Assembly (NCBI GenBank): GCA_965214695.1
Contig: OZ243967.1
Span: forward strand, 1,674,001 to 1,738,000
Direction of reading: 5' to 3'
Source: JAPOXR01 sp965214695
Lineage (GTDB): Bacteria; Pseudomonadota; Alphaproteobacteria; Rhodobacterales; Rhodobacteraceae
Length of the DNA stretch: 64,000 nucleotides
Both the position numbers and the translations under genes were made by a program. This document shows, piece by piece, positions 26,684 through 34,890 of the stretch. Each line of letters starts with the position of its first letter. The stretch's first letter is position 1. The notes beneath the pieces are model-generated. The model ran no database searches. It saw only the letters and a list, made by a program, of their open reading frames with translations, and had not been told where the DNA came from.

Positions 26684-27784
26684 TCAATCGTCGAAGGGAG
26701 ATAGCGGCTCGAACGGATCGGACATGAAGCCCTGGTCCGGAGCATGCGCCTCACTCGGTGCCGCTGGCGGTGCAGGCACATATTTCTGCACCTGATTACA
26801 GAACCCGGTGAGTGCCTGCTCGATCTGCCCACGGCGATCGATCACTGCGCTGGCCGCCGCCTGTGCCTGGCTGTCTTCATCGGGCTTGGCCACCACACCT
26901 GCCCGGATTCTCACAAGCCACTCATTCCGAACAATGTTGGTCCGACTGGCAAGTTTGCCCGTCATGCCGCTCATCCGGTCGTCATGAGACGGGTTGATCT
27001 CGTCTGCCCACAATGCCAGTGCTCCGCAGAAGCGGTCCACCGCCAGGGTGACATCCGCCAGTGCGACATTGATCTCATCGTCGAGGGCCAGATGGTGCTG
27101 GTGGCTCTGGCCGTTGAGAACCGACAAACGCCGCGCCAGCATCTCCTCGCCTGGGCGCGCCCGGAGGAAGTCCCGGGCCAACCTGTCGGTGTCATGGGTA
27201 TGATCGGCTGCAACGCCCCGCCGCTCCATTACCGCCTTGGCCAGCGATTCGGCGGCATTTGACGAAATCCGCATCAGGTCACTGCAATATACCAGACATT
27301 CGTCCCAACTCGGAGCTGCAAGCACCTGGCCAATCGGAATGGTAGCCAGGTTCAATTGCGTCAGCACCTTGGACATCCTTGTTTGCCAGTCTTCGGGGTT
27401 CAATGTTGCCCCCTCGTGAATGTTTGTCGTGTCATCCGCCTTCAACCGGCCCGCCAGCAGGCGGCCATCCCGGCAGACGGTATATGGCAGCGATCCGAGA
27501 TCGCTTGCCCGCCGGCGCAGATAGGTCTCGGTCAGGGCCCAGCAATCGACAGGGCCGAGGTCGATCAGCGGTGCAGCGTGAGGAAAATCCTCCGTGCGGG
27601 TGGCTGGCCTCGCCCCTTACGGATTTCCTCCGGAGAGCACGATGGCCACATCCCAGTCGCTGTCCTTGCGGCTGGTGCCGCGGGCACGACTGCCGAACAG
27701 CAACGCCGCTCGGGCTTCCGGCCATTGGCGCAGCGTCTCCCGGCAGGCCTCGCGCAGTTGCTGTTCATTGATGGTTGCAGTCAT
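26684..27784 (-). pseudogene. Nucleotidyltransferase-HEPN fusion (MNT-HEPN) interrupted by one in-frame stop
   Basis: From ATG 27784 the minus strand encodes a 55-codon minimal nucleotidyltransferase start: REACRETLRQWPEARAALLF, then the active-site pattern GSRARG and DSDWDVAIVLSG. It ends at a TAA at 27619-27617. The same frame continues open without another stop to 26684. It passes through residues like DFPHAAPLIDLGPVDCW and TYLRRRA, then a HEPN-like helical region (SSNAAESLAKAVMERRG, HTHDTDRLARDFL). The intact frame would be 366 residues. A nonsense mutation in an MNT-HEPN-type toxin-antitoxin fusion is the simplest reading. TTG at 27445 could re-initiate a HEPN-only protein of 253 residues. 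Confidence 0.72.
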
Positions 27785-27925
27785 GGTCTCAAGTCTTCAC
27801 CGGTATCCGGCCAACCAGACTATAACATGTCCCGGTGGGACATGCCGAATCCATGGGCCGGCGCCGGGCCCTCCATGCTCTTGCCTGACTATCCGGGCAA
27901 TGCTGACGGTGATTGATGCCCTGTG

Positions 27926-28200
27926 TTACCGACAATTGTCGCAGAGCCGGCGGTCACCTACCGCCGGATTTGCCGTGTCGCGGTAGGGACGCTGGTTTCC
28001 CGGCGCGCCCCGCACGGATCCGGACATGGGCGTGAACGCATCCGGCTCCTGCCTCGGGTATTTGACGGCAAACCGCGCGCCTGGCCACGAGTGTCGGATT
28101 CGTGGCTTGGGCCAGTGGCGATCCACGAGCGCCGCCAGCCGGCTCCAGCTGAACCGGCCCCGCTGCGACCGCCGACGCAGCACCCCGGCGGACTTGATGC
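27926..28200 (-). pseudogene. Remnant of a group II intron reverse transcriptase/maturase C-terminus
   Basis: The minus-strand peptide RRRSQRGRFSWSRLAALVD, then WPKPRIRHSWPGARFAVKYP and GSVRGAPGNQRPYRD, resembles the C-terminal maturase/endonuclease-proximal tail of bacterial group II intron proteins and the sequence just beyond their usual stop. No reverse transcriptase core (YADD region) is present in the window. Recognised from memory of the family pattern, so moderate confidence; no intron RNA domains were identified. Confidence 0.4.
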
Positions 28201-28437
28201 CCTGAAAGACGCGCCATACGCCATACGAAGATCACACCCGACGGTCACGCGGGAGTTGACATACAGTGCCCGGCTTCCTATACGGTGAATGTGGCGTAAA
28301 GAGCGTTTTGGGATGGCGTTTCCTGTCAAATCGCCTCTCATGCGGACGGTGAATCCGGCAGGGGATTCATACGCAGGACACTTCGGGTGGTTTCCGAACC
28401 TTCAAGCTAAGGAAACGCTGCTACTGCGTACACACAA
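28201..28437. other. Intergenic region, no gene seen
   Basis: A spacer between the intron remnant and the nuclease-like gene. The last 100 bases before the gene's 3' end contain no clear Rho-independent terminator. Nothing else was recognised. Confidence 0.4.
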
Positions 28438-28875
28438 TCAACGCACGGTTCCTACCCGGATGCCGTGCGTTTGTTTTCTGGAATATGCCGTAACGATGGA
28501 CCAGATCTCGCGTCCGAGTCTCGCGTCGTGCCGAAATTCCAGTACTGCCAGTCCCGCAGTGCTTCTGACAGCCAGAAGCCGGCGTCTGTTCGTCTTGCTC
28601 CGCCGCTTGGGCAGATAGAGCGAGGATCCACTGCGCACCATGCTTGCAACATACTTCCCGACTTCATCTTCGCTCCCAAAACCCATCTGCCGCATCTCTG
28701 TTTGGTGCTCCGCCCAAATGTGTGTCTTGCCAAAACCGCGGTTGGGCCCCCAATGCCTTCCCTCGAAAAGATGAATCTCGGCTTGTTCACAGACAAGCCC
28801 ACGCACCTTGATTTTGGGCACAATGCCGAATGATATGCACCCGGTGTTGGGGTTGATCACGCGTCGATTAGACAT
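28438..28875 (-). CDS. Putative BECR-fold (barnase/EndoU/colicin E5-like) nuclease or toxin
   Basis: 145 residues from ATG 28875, chosen because it overlaps the upstream stop by 8 bp (ATGTCTAA); ATG starts further upstream would overlap by up to 89 bp. The C-terminal 100 residues have a small-nuclease look: KTHIWAEHQTEMRQMGF, VGKYVASMVRSGSSLYL, RLLAVRSTAGLAVLEF, WSIVTAYSRKQTHG. The sequence 'HI-x-x-H ... V-x-x-YV ... G-x-x-x-LE ... VVTAY-x-x-K-x-HG' resembles phage-associated BECR-fold nucleases. His and Lys/Arg residues could be catalytic. Family placement is tentative; the gene itself is well supported by coupling to its neighbour. Confidence 0.6.
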   Translation of the reverse strand: MSNRRVINPNTGCISFGIVPKIKVRGLVCEQAEIHLFEGRHWGPNRGFGKTHIWAEHQTEMRQMGFGSEDEVGKYVASMVRSGSSLYLPKRRSKTNRRRLLAVRSTAGLAVLEFRHDARLGREIWSIVTAYSRKQTHGIRVGTVR

Positions 28876-29641
28876 TCTCAGACCCGCTTCGACTGTCATT
28901 TGCCGGGATGCTCTTGAGAGCATCCCGGAACAGTCTGCGAACTGCGGATTTTTCATTTGTGTTCAAAATCTTGCCGAGTTTCGTTCTGGAGATCGCCAGA
29001 AGTCTGCCGTCATGCCGACGCGGAATTTCCAGAACATCTCCCGAGTCAATTTGCTTCAGAAGGGCGTCGGCGGCTTTCGGGCCCATGCTCCCGGCAACTT
29101 CATACGCCGCTTGTCGCAATTGATCATCCGCATGATTTTGGATGATTTCTTGCCGCATCTTCAGGGCATCCCTGAAATTCTGCCGGACCTCGCCCTTTTG
29201 CCTGTTCTCCAGCTCGTCAATGCCGAGATTCTTGCTGGCGACAGACAGGGGTTGGCCATCGTAATGATTGTCGGCCCCCGGCTGCAGGAGGCTGTCGATT
29301 TGATGTTCTGACACCTTGTCATCGATTTCATGCGTAGCCTTTCGCACCAACTGCTTCTGAAAAATCGTGTATTGCAGAAGACCATCCGCTGTTTCGTCAA
29401 TATCGCCTGCAGCGACTGCGTCCGTGTTGTGGATTTCCTCTGTCAATTCTCGAGACGGATTTGGCCGGATGAGGCGATCCGGAATTCCAGCAGGTCCCGG
29501 TGGTGCCTGGACAACGGTGGGCGTGTCCGCCCGTCGGGCCGTCGGGCACGCAGGCGCCTGGCGCTCTCGCTGCCAGAATCTCGTCCGGTCCACCTCCTTG
29601 ACCAACGAAGCCCCCGCCCATGATGGCCTGGGCCGGACCAA
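28868..29641 (-). CDS. Hypothetical protein encoded with the putative nuclease
   Basis: Up to 257 residues from a TTG at 29641, 5 bp after the E2 gene stop; the real start is uncertain. The N-terminal 75 residues are Pro/Arg-rich and low in family character. Residues about 80-257 are helical and charged (TIFQKQLVRKATHEIDDKV, RQNFRDALKMRQEIIQNH, RQAAYEVAGSMGPKAADALL), ending LLAISRTKLGKILNTNEKS, a possible HTH-like segment. It overlaps the nuclease-like gene by 8 bp. Size and order fit an antitoxin, immunity or delivery partner; I do not recognise the family. Confidence 0.5.
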   Translation of the reverse strand: MVRPRPSWAGASLVKEVDRTRFWQRERQAPACPTARRADTPTVVQAPPGPAGIPDRLIRPNPSRELTEEIHNTDAVAAGDIDETADGLLQYTIFQKQLVRKATHEIDDKVSEHQIDSLLQPGADNHYDGQPLSVASKNLGIDELENRQKGEVRQNFRDALKMRQEIIQNHADDQLRQAAYEVAGSMGPKAADALLKQIDSGDVLEIPRRHDGRLLAISRTKLGKILNTNEKSAVRRLFRDALKSIPANDSRSGSENV

Positions 29642-29645
29642 AGCC

Positions 29646-30509
29646 CTACCGAAGCGTCAGCAGCATGTCCGGGTCGGAGAGGAGTTCACGGTAGCGGGTC
29701 ATGAATGCGGCGGCGTCGGCGCCGTTGATGGCACGGTGGTCATAGGTCAGGTCGAGCGGGACCATGGTCCTGGGTACGAATTCCTGTCCATCCCAATGCG
29801 GGCGGATCTCGGTGCGGCTGATGCCGAGTATGGCCAACTCCGGCGGGTTGACGATCGGCGTGAATGACCTGCCGCCGGTTCTGCCGAGCGACGAAATGGT
29901 CATCGATGCCCCGCCCATTTCCTCCGGCCGAATGCGCCGCTCCCTGGCCCGCTCGGCCAAATCGGCAAGTTCGGCAGCGATGGCCAGCAGCCGCTTCTGA
30001 TCGGCGTTGCGGATGACCGGCACCACCAGGCCCCGCTTCGTGGCGGCGGCAATGCCGATATGGACATAGCCCTTCAGGACCAGCAACGTGCCGTCGGCCG
30101 AGAGCGAGGCGTTGAAGGTTGGATGCTCCTTCAGGCACCGGGCCAGCACTGCAACATGGAATGCGAGGGCGGTGATGCGCACCCCTTCCGATTTCAGCCG
30201 GGCCCGCGTGGCCTCGATCCGGGTCAGGTCGGCAAGATCGTGGTGGGTGACCGCCGGGATCGCTTGCCAGGCGGCGGTCAGTCGGTCAGTGGCGATCCGG
30301 GCTGGCCTGTCGAGCGGTGTGGTTGTAACCGGGCCCCATTCCGAGTGGTCGACATCCCAGTCGCTGTTCAGGGGCGCAGCAGGTGGGACGGTGGCGATGA
30401 CATCCTCGCGCCCGATGGTTTGCCTGCCCAGCCTCCCGGCAAGAGCATCCAGGTCAATACCCAAATCGCGCGCCAGCCTGCGCACCGATGGGCTGGCCAC
30501 GGCTCGCAT
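29646..30509 (-). CDS. 2-oxoacid dehydrogenase E2 acyltransferase lacking a lipoyl domain
   Basis: 287 residues from ATG 30509, the first start giving family-like sequence; the upstream frame is Arg-rich and not E2-like. The peripheral-subunit-binding domain comes first (ASPSVRRLARDLGIDLDAL), then a linker and the catalytic core: TDRLTAAWQAIPAVTHHDLAD, HPTFNASLSADG, HIGIAAATKRGLVVPVI, GGASMTISSLG, PPELAILGI, and the active site YDHRAINGADAAAF (catalytic His; Asn where DHRxxDG has Asp). No lipoyl domain is encoded, so the acyl group must come from the lipoylated partner at 30589-31551. Confidence 0.87.
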   Translation of the reverse strand: MRAVASPSVRRLARDLGIDLDALAGRLGRQTIGREDVIATVPPAAPLNSDWDVDHSEWGPVTTTPLDRPARIATDRLTAAWQAIPAVTHHDLADLTRIEATRARLKSEGVRITALAFHVAVLARCLKEHPTFNASLSADGTLLVLKGYVHIGIAAATKRGLVVPVIRNADQKRLLAIAAELADLAERARERRIRPEEMGGASMTISSLGRTGGRSFTPIVNPPELAILGISRTEIRPHWDGQEFVPRTMVPLDLTYDHRAINGADAAAFMTRYRELLSDPDMLLTLR

Positions 30510-30588
30510 CACCCGGACCCCCGGCGCCGGCAGTGGCAGGCGGAGCCGGCGCAGCAGGCGAGACGCCGCGCATGCATGGGCTGCGTCC

Positions 30589-31551
30589 TCACAGCAATTG
30601 CCGGATCGGGTCTTCGACGCGTGCCGCCAGCGAGTCGAGGAATGCAATTGCCTCCGGCAATGGAAGTGCATCGGCATCGAAACTCAGGGTGAGCACCAGG
30701 ACGTCGCCGTCACGCCCGGAACTGAGGGTCACGCCATCCCGGGCCGGGAGGCAGGAGGTGACCCGGGTCTGGCCGAGATCGATCAGGGTCAGCACCGGCG
30801 CGCCAGCCTCTCCCCGTCCACCATGGTCGGGATTGGCATGCACCGCCGACTTGCCATCCATGCCGAGGATTGCCACCGACACGTCATCGGCCGGGAAGCG
30901 GGTGCGCCAGGCGCCAGCGGCAAAGGCGGCCAGGAGTTGGGTGGAGTTGGCGGCGCGGGAGGCAAGTGCGTCGAATGCAGCGGCATCCACCCGGGCCTCG
31001 AGGGCTGACTGGCGGGTGGCGGCGATCGCCGGCAAATCCGCCGCATGAATTGGTTCTGCCACGCCCCGGTCGCGCAAGGCGACCAGATCGATGCCGCGCC
31101 GGGAGGCAAGTCGGCGCGCCTTCGGCGAGGCCAGCACCCGGCTGGCTCCGGGCTGCGCCATGGGCGGTGCCGGGGCGGCGGGCTCGCCGGAAGGCGGTGG
31201 TGGGTCGGTGGTCTTGCTGGAAGGTGGTGGTGCGGCGGTCCTGGTGCCGGCGGGCTGGTCGGCGGGCGGCGGGTCGGAGTCCTGGCTGGCCGTGCGGGCC
31301 GGGATATCGGCTTCCTTCTCGACGATGACGGCAATGACCTCGCCGACCGGGATTTCGGTGCCGGCGGCGACGCGGATCTCGGCGAGGTATCCGGCCTTGC
31401 CAGCCTCGATTTCCATTGCCGCCTTGTCGGTCTCGACCTCGTAGAGGATATCCCCCGCCTCCACCCGGTCGCCGATTTGGGCTCGCCAGGCCAGGATGGC
31501 GGCACGGTCCTGGTTCATTCCCAGCTGCGGCATTCTCACGTTAAAGGTCAT
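30589..31551 (-). CDS. Lipoyl-domain E2-like subunit with degenerate acyltransferase domain
   Basis: 320 residues. Residues 1-82 are a lipoyl domain (RMPQLGMNQDRAAILAW, YEVETDKAAMEIEA) with the lipoylated Lys43. A Pro/Ala-rich linker follows, then a subunit-binding domain (RVLASPKARRLASRRGIDLV). The C-terminal 145 residues look like a shrunken E2 core ending VLTLSFDADALPLPEAIAF and RVEDPIRQLL, where the catalytic DHRxxDG is replaced by DADALPL. It should carry and dock the swinging arm without transferring the acyl group itself. Its start overlaps the E1-beta stop by 11 bp. Confidence 0.87.
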   Translation of the reverse strand: MTFNVRMPQLGMNQDRAAILAWRAQIGDRVEAGDILYEVETDKAAMEIEAGKAGYLAEIRVAAGTEIPVGEVIAVIVEKEADIPARTASQDSDPPPADQPAGTRTAAPPPSSKTTDPPPPSGEPAAPAPPMAQPGASRVLASPKARRLASRRGIDLVALRDRGVAEPIHAADLPAIAATRQSALEARVDAAAFDALASRAANSTQLLAAFAAGAWRTRFPADDVSVAILGMDGKSAVHANPDHGGRGEAGAPVLTLIDLGQTRVTSCLPARDGVTLSSGRDGDVLVLTLSFDADALPLPEAIAFLDSLAARVEDPIRQLL

Positions 31552-32539
31552 GGATCAGCTCTCCTGCCACGATCCTGCGGGCGGTATCAGCTACCTTGGC
31601 GGCCGTCGGCACGGTCAGATCCTCGAGCACCGGGCTGAAGGGGATCGGCACATCCATCGCCCCCATCCGGATGACCGGCGCGTCGAGGTGGTAGAAGGCC
31701 TTCTCGGAAATCCGGGATGCGATTTCGGCGGTCACGCCGAAACTCTGGTGACCTTCATCGACCACGATGGCGCGGCCGGTCTTCCTGGCCGAGCGCAGGA
31801 TCAATTCCTCGTCCAGCGGCACGATGGTGCGCGGATCGATGATTTCTGCGCTTATTCCTTCCCCGGCAAGGATATCGGCCGCCGCCTCGCAGACTTGCCG
31901 CATCGACGAGGTGCCGACAAGCGTCACATCCGATCCCTCACGCAGGATTTCTGCCTTGCCGAAGGGGATCAGGTATTCCTCCTCCGGCACCGGCGCCTTG
32001 TCCTGGTACATCAGCTTGTCCTCGAGGATCACCACCGGGTTGTCGTCGCGGATTGCCGTCTTCAGCAGGCCCTTTGCCTCGTAGGCGCTTGATGGCAACG
32101 CCACCTTCAGACCCGGAATGTGGGCCACCAGCGCATGCAGGGACTGCGAGTGCTGGGCCGCCGACCGGCGGGTGGCGCCGAGATTGGTCCGGACTACCAG
32201 CGGCACTTTCAGCTTGCCGCCGGACATGTAGTGGATCTTGGCGGCCTGGTTGCACAGCTGGTCCATGACCAGGAACAGGAAATCCCCGAACATGATATCC
32301 ACGATCGGCCGCGATCCGGTCATTGCCGCACCGACCGCAATGCCCAGGAAACCGGGCTCGGAGATCGGGGTGTCGATGACCCGCTTGGTCCCGAACTCCT
32401 CGACCAGCCCCGATGTCACCTTGAAAGGCGTGCCTGCCTCGGCCACATCCTCCCCGATCAGGAACACCGTGTCATCGCGCCGCATCTCCTCGGCCATGGC
32501 CTCCCTGACGGCCTGGGAAAGGGTTATGCTTCGCATCAA
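31541..32539 (-). CDS. 2-oxoacid dehydrogenase E1 component, beta subunit
   Basis: 332 residues, family pattern throughout: RSITLSQAVREAMAEEM, FLIGEDVAEAGTPFKVTSGL, VIDTPISEPGFLGIAVGAAM, PIVDIMFGDF, VPLVVRTNLGA, SQSLHALVAHIPGLKV, EIIDPRTIVPLDEELIL and AIVVDEGHQSFGVTAEIASR. With E1-alpha (4-bp overlap) it forms the ThDP-dependent decarboxylase of a pyruvate-, acetoin- or branched-chain-type complex. Close in style to acetoin/2-oxopropanoate E1-beta; the exact substrate is not decided by sequence. Confidence 0.93.
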   Translation of the reverse strand: MMRSITLSQAVREAMAEEMRRDDTVFLIGEDVAEAGTPFKVTSGLVEEFGTKRVIDTPISEPGFLGIAVGAAMTGSRPIVDIMFGDFLFLVMDQLCNQAAKIHYMSGGKLKVPLVVRTNLGATRRSAAQHSQSLHALVAHIPGLKVALPSSAYEAKGLLKTAIRDDNPVVILEDKLMYQDKAPVPEEEYLIPFGKAEILREGSDVTLVGTSSMRQVCEAAADILAGEGISAEIIDPRTIVPLDEELILRSARKTGRAIVVDEGHQSFGVTAEIASRISEKAFYHLDAPVIRMGAMDVPIPFSPVLEDLTVPTAAKVADTARRIVAGELIHDL

Positions 32540-33519
32540 GATGCCTCCGCATGCACATGCATGCCAACCTCGGAGCCGTCGGGATAGGGTGCGGCCAGGG
32601 CATAGTCCACCGCCTCGTCTGCCTCCGACCGGATGGCCTGGCGAATGGCCGCGAGTTCATCCTCGCTGGCCACGCCCTCCCCGACCAGCCAGGCCGCGAG
32701 CAGGGCGATCGGGTCGCGGTCCTCCTTCCAACCCTGCTCTTCCTCCCGTGACCGATAATAGCTCCGGTTGATGTCGCCCACATGATGCCCGTGAAAGCGA
32801 TAGGTCTCCAGCTCCACGAAGAACGGGCCCTCGCCCTGCCGGCATCGGCCGACCAACTCGACTGCCAGCCTGTTCACCGCCAGCACATCCTGGCCGTCGG
32901 CCCGGTGGGCCTCGATCCCGAACGCCTCCGCCCGCCCGGTGATGGTGCCGGCAGCGATCTCATTGGTCCTGGTATATTCCGAATAGCCGTTGTTCTCGCA
33001 GGCATAGATGACCGGCAGGCGCCACAATGCCGCCATGTTCATTACCTCGTACATCAGCCCCTGCGCCGTCGCCCCGTCACCGAAAAAACAGATGGTGACA
33101 TCATCGGCACCCTGGAGCCGGGCCCTGAGCGCCGAGCCGGTGGCGATGCCCATCGATCCACCGACGATGGCGTTGGCCCCGAGATTGCCGAGCGACTGGT
33201 CGGCGATGTGCATGGAGCCGCCCTTGCCCCGGCAATAGCCTTCCTCCTTGCCGAGCAACTCGCAGAACATCGGCCTGAACTCGGCACCCCTGGCCACGCA
33301 ATGTCCATGACCCCGATGGGTCGAGGTGATCTTGTCGGCAGGTCCGAGCGCCTCGCAGATGCCCACCGCAACCGCCTCCTGGCCGGAATACATGTGGGTC
33401 AAACCCGGCATCCTGGCATCGAGGTAGAGCTGGTTGGCACAATCCTCGAAGGTGCGAATCCTGGTCATCTGCCGGTAGAGGCGCAGATAGTCCTCGGCAT
33501 TGCCTGGATGCTGCGTCAT
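32536..33519 (-). CDS. 2-oxoacid dehydrogenase E1 component, alpha subunit
   Basis: 327 residues from ATG 33519, selected for its GGAGGA ribosome-binding site and because E1-alpha proteins start just before YLRLYRQMTRIRTFED. ThDP-binding motif: FFGDGATAQGLMYEVMNMAAL followed by YACENNGYSEYT (GDG ... NN). GGSMHIADQSLGNLGANAIV and the C-terminal YRFHGHHVGD match PdhA/AcoA-type subunits. It is the first gene of the E1/E2 block, 38 bp after the M24 gene. Confidence 0.93.
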   Translation of the reverse strand: MTQHPGNAEDYLRLYRQMTRIRTFEDCANQLYLDARMPGLTHMYSGQEAVAVGICEALGPADKITSTHRGHGHCVARGAEFRPMFCELLGKEEGYCRGKGGSMHIADQSLGNLGANAIVGGSMGIATGSALRARLQGADDVTICFFGDGATAQGLMYEVMNMAALWRLPVIYACENNGYSEYTRTNEIAAGTITGRAEAFGIEAHRADGQDVLAVNRLAVELVGRCRQGEGPFFVELETYRFHGHHVGDINRSYYRSREEEQGWKEDRDPIALLAAWLVGEGVASEDELAAIRQAIRSEADEAVDYALAAPYPDGSEVGMHVHAEAS

Positions 33520-33557
33520 CTCGTCCTCCGGGAATGGCTGATTGTCATCGGCGCCGG

Positions 33558-34862
33558 TCAGTAGCGGTTGGCGATGGGCAGTTCCTCGGCCGGGAAGAGC
33601 GAGATCACCTCGCAGCCGGTGTCGGTCACCACCACCTCCTCCTCGATCCGGGCCGCCGAGTAGCCGTCCGCGGCCGGGCAATAGGTCTCCAGGGCAAAGA
33701 CCATGCCGGTCTGGATCTCCATCGGGTTGTCGAGGCTGACGGCGCGGCTGATGATCGGGCGCTCGTGCAGCGCCAGCCCCAACCCGTGGCCGAATTGCAG
33801 GCCGAAGGCGGCAAGCTCGTTCGGGAAGCCGTACTCCTCGGCAGCCGGCCAGAGGCTCGCCACCCTGTCGGTGGTCACCCCTGGCTTGATGGCCTCGATG
33901 GCGGCGTCCAGCCACTGGCGCGCCTTCGTGTAGGCATCGTGCTGCACCGGCGTCGCCCTGCCGATATTGAAGGTGCGGTAGTAGCAGGTGCGGTAGCCCT
34001 GGTAGGATTGCAGGATATCGAAGAAGGCCTGGTCGCCGGGGCGGAAATAGCGGTCGGTGAAGTTGTGCGGATGCGGGTTGCAGCGCTCGCCGGAGATGGC
34101 GTTGATTGCCTCGACATCATCCGAGCCCATCTCGTAGAGCATCTTGTTGGACAGGGCGACGATATCGGCCTCGCGAATGCCCGGCTTCAGCTGCTCGTAG
34201 ATCATGTGGTAGACGCCATCGACCATGCTGGCTGCCTGGGTCAGCAGCTGGATCTCGTCCCAGTTCTTGATCTCCCTTGCCGAGAGCATGATCTGCTGCC
34301 CGTCAACCACGTCGAGGCCCGCCTCCTGCAGGGCGTGGAACATGGCGGTCTCGGCGTAATCGAGCCCGACCGGCATGTTCTGCATCCCGGCATCCCTGAC
34401 CAGACCGGCAATCTCCTCGGCATAGCGCTTCATCAGCCCGAAGGATGGCGGGATGGTGCCGCGCATGCCGACGACGCCGGCCCGGCAGTGATCGGGCAGC
34501 AGCCAGTCGGAATACTTCCGGTGATGCACCGCCGCCGAGCCGAAATCCCAGACATAGGGGGCATCATCGCCGGTCAGCAGGCAGAAGCGGCACATCTTGT
34601 CCCGTTCCCACTCGCCGATCTTGGTGCCCGATACGTAGCGGATGTTGTTGACATCGAAGAGCAGCAGCGTGCCGCATTCCGATGCCCGCAGCGCATCCCT
34701 GGTCCGTCCCAGGCGGTAGCGGCGCAACCGGTCATGGTCGACGCGGCGCTCGAAATCCACCGAGGTGTGGCCCCAGGCCGGCAGCCGGCCTTCCCAGTTC
34801 CAGTGCGGCTCGAGATCGGCCGGCGTCAGGATGTTCGGCATCAATGCGTTCATGGTCGTCAT
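33558..34862 (-). CDS. M24 (pita-bread) family protein, creatinase/DddP-like, with altered metal site
   Basis: 434 residues. N-terminal creatinase-type domain (RRYRLGRTRDALRASECGTL, NNIRYVSGTKIGEWER) and C-terminal pita-bread domain. Of the five M24 metal ligands, Asp282 (FFDILQ), His359 (FGHGLG), Glu392 (ALETY) and Glu407 (RIEEEV) are present. The second Asp, expected 11 residues after Asp282, is Cys293 (RTCYYRT). M24 includes Xaa-Pro peptidases, metal-free creatinase and the DMSP lyase DddP. The altered site argues against a normal dinuclear aminopeptidase. Encoded between the regulator and the E1/E2 genes, it may convert the imported compound into a 2-oxoacid precursor; that is inference. 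Confidence 0.85.
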   Translation of the reverse strand: MTTMNALMPNILTPADLEPHWNWEGRLPAWGHTSVDFERRVDHDRLRRYRLGRTRDALRASECGTLLLFDVNNIRYVSGTKIGEWERDKMCRFCLLTGDDAPYVWDFGSAAVHHRKYSDWLLPDHCRAGVVGMRGTIPPSFGLMKRYAEEIAGLVRDAGMQNMPVGLDYAETAMFHALQEAGLDVVDGQQIMLSAREIKNWDEIQLLTQAASMVDGVYHMIYEQLKPGIREADIVALSNKMLYEMGSDDVEAINAISGERCNPHPHNFTDRYFRPGDQAFFDILQSYQGYRTCYYRTFNIGRATPVQHDAYTKARQWLDAAIEAIKPGVTTDRVASLWPAAEEYGFPNELAAFGLQFGHGLGLALHERPIISRAVSLDNPMEIQTGMVFALETYCPAADGYSAARIEEEVVVTDTGCEVISLFPAEELPIANRY

Positions 34863-34890
34863 CTCCTTGTCATTTGCTCCGGGCGCCCGC

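Noticed and set aside
33558..34862. Assignment of the M24 protein as DMSP lyase DddP
   Set aside because: The N-terminal domain layout is similar, but the DddP metal-site pattern with its paired Asp residues is not reproduced, so only a general M24 creatinase/DddP-like call is supported.
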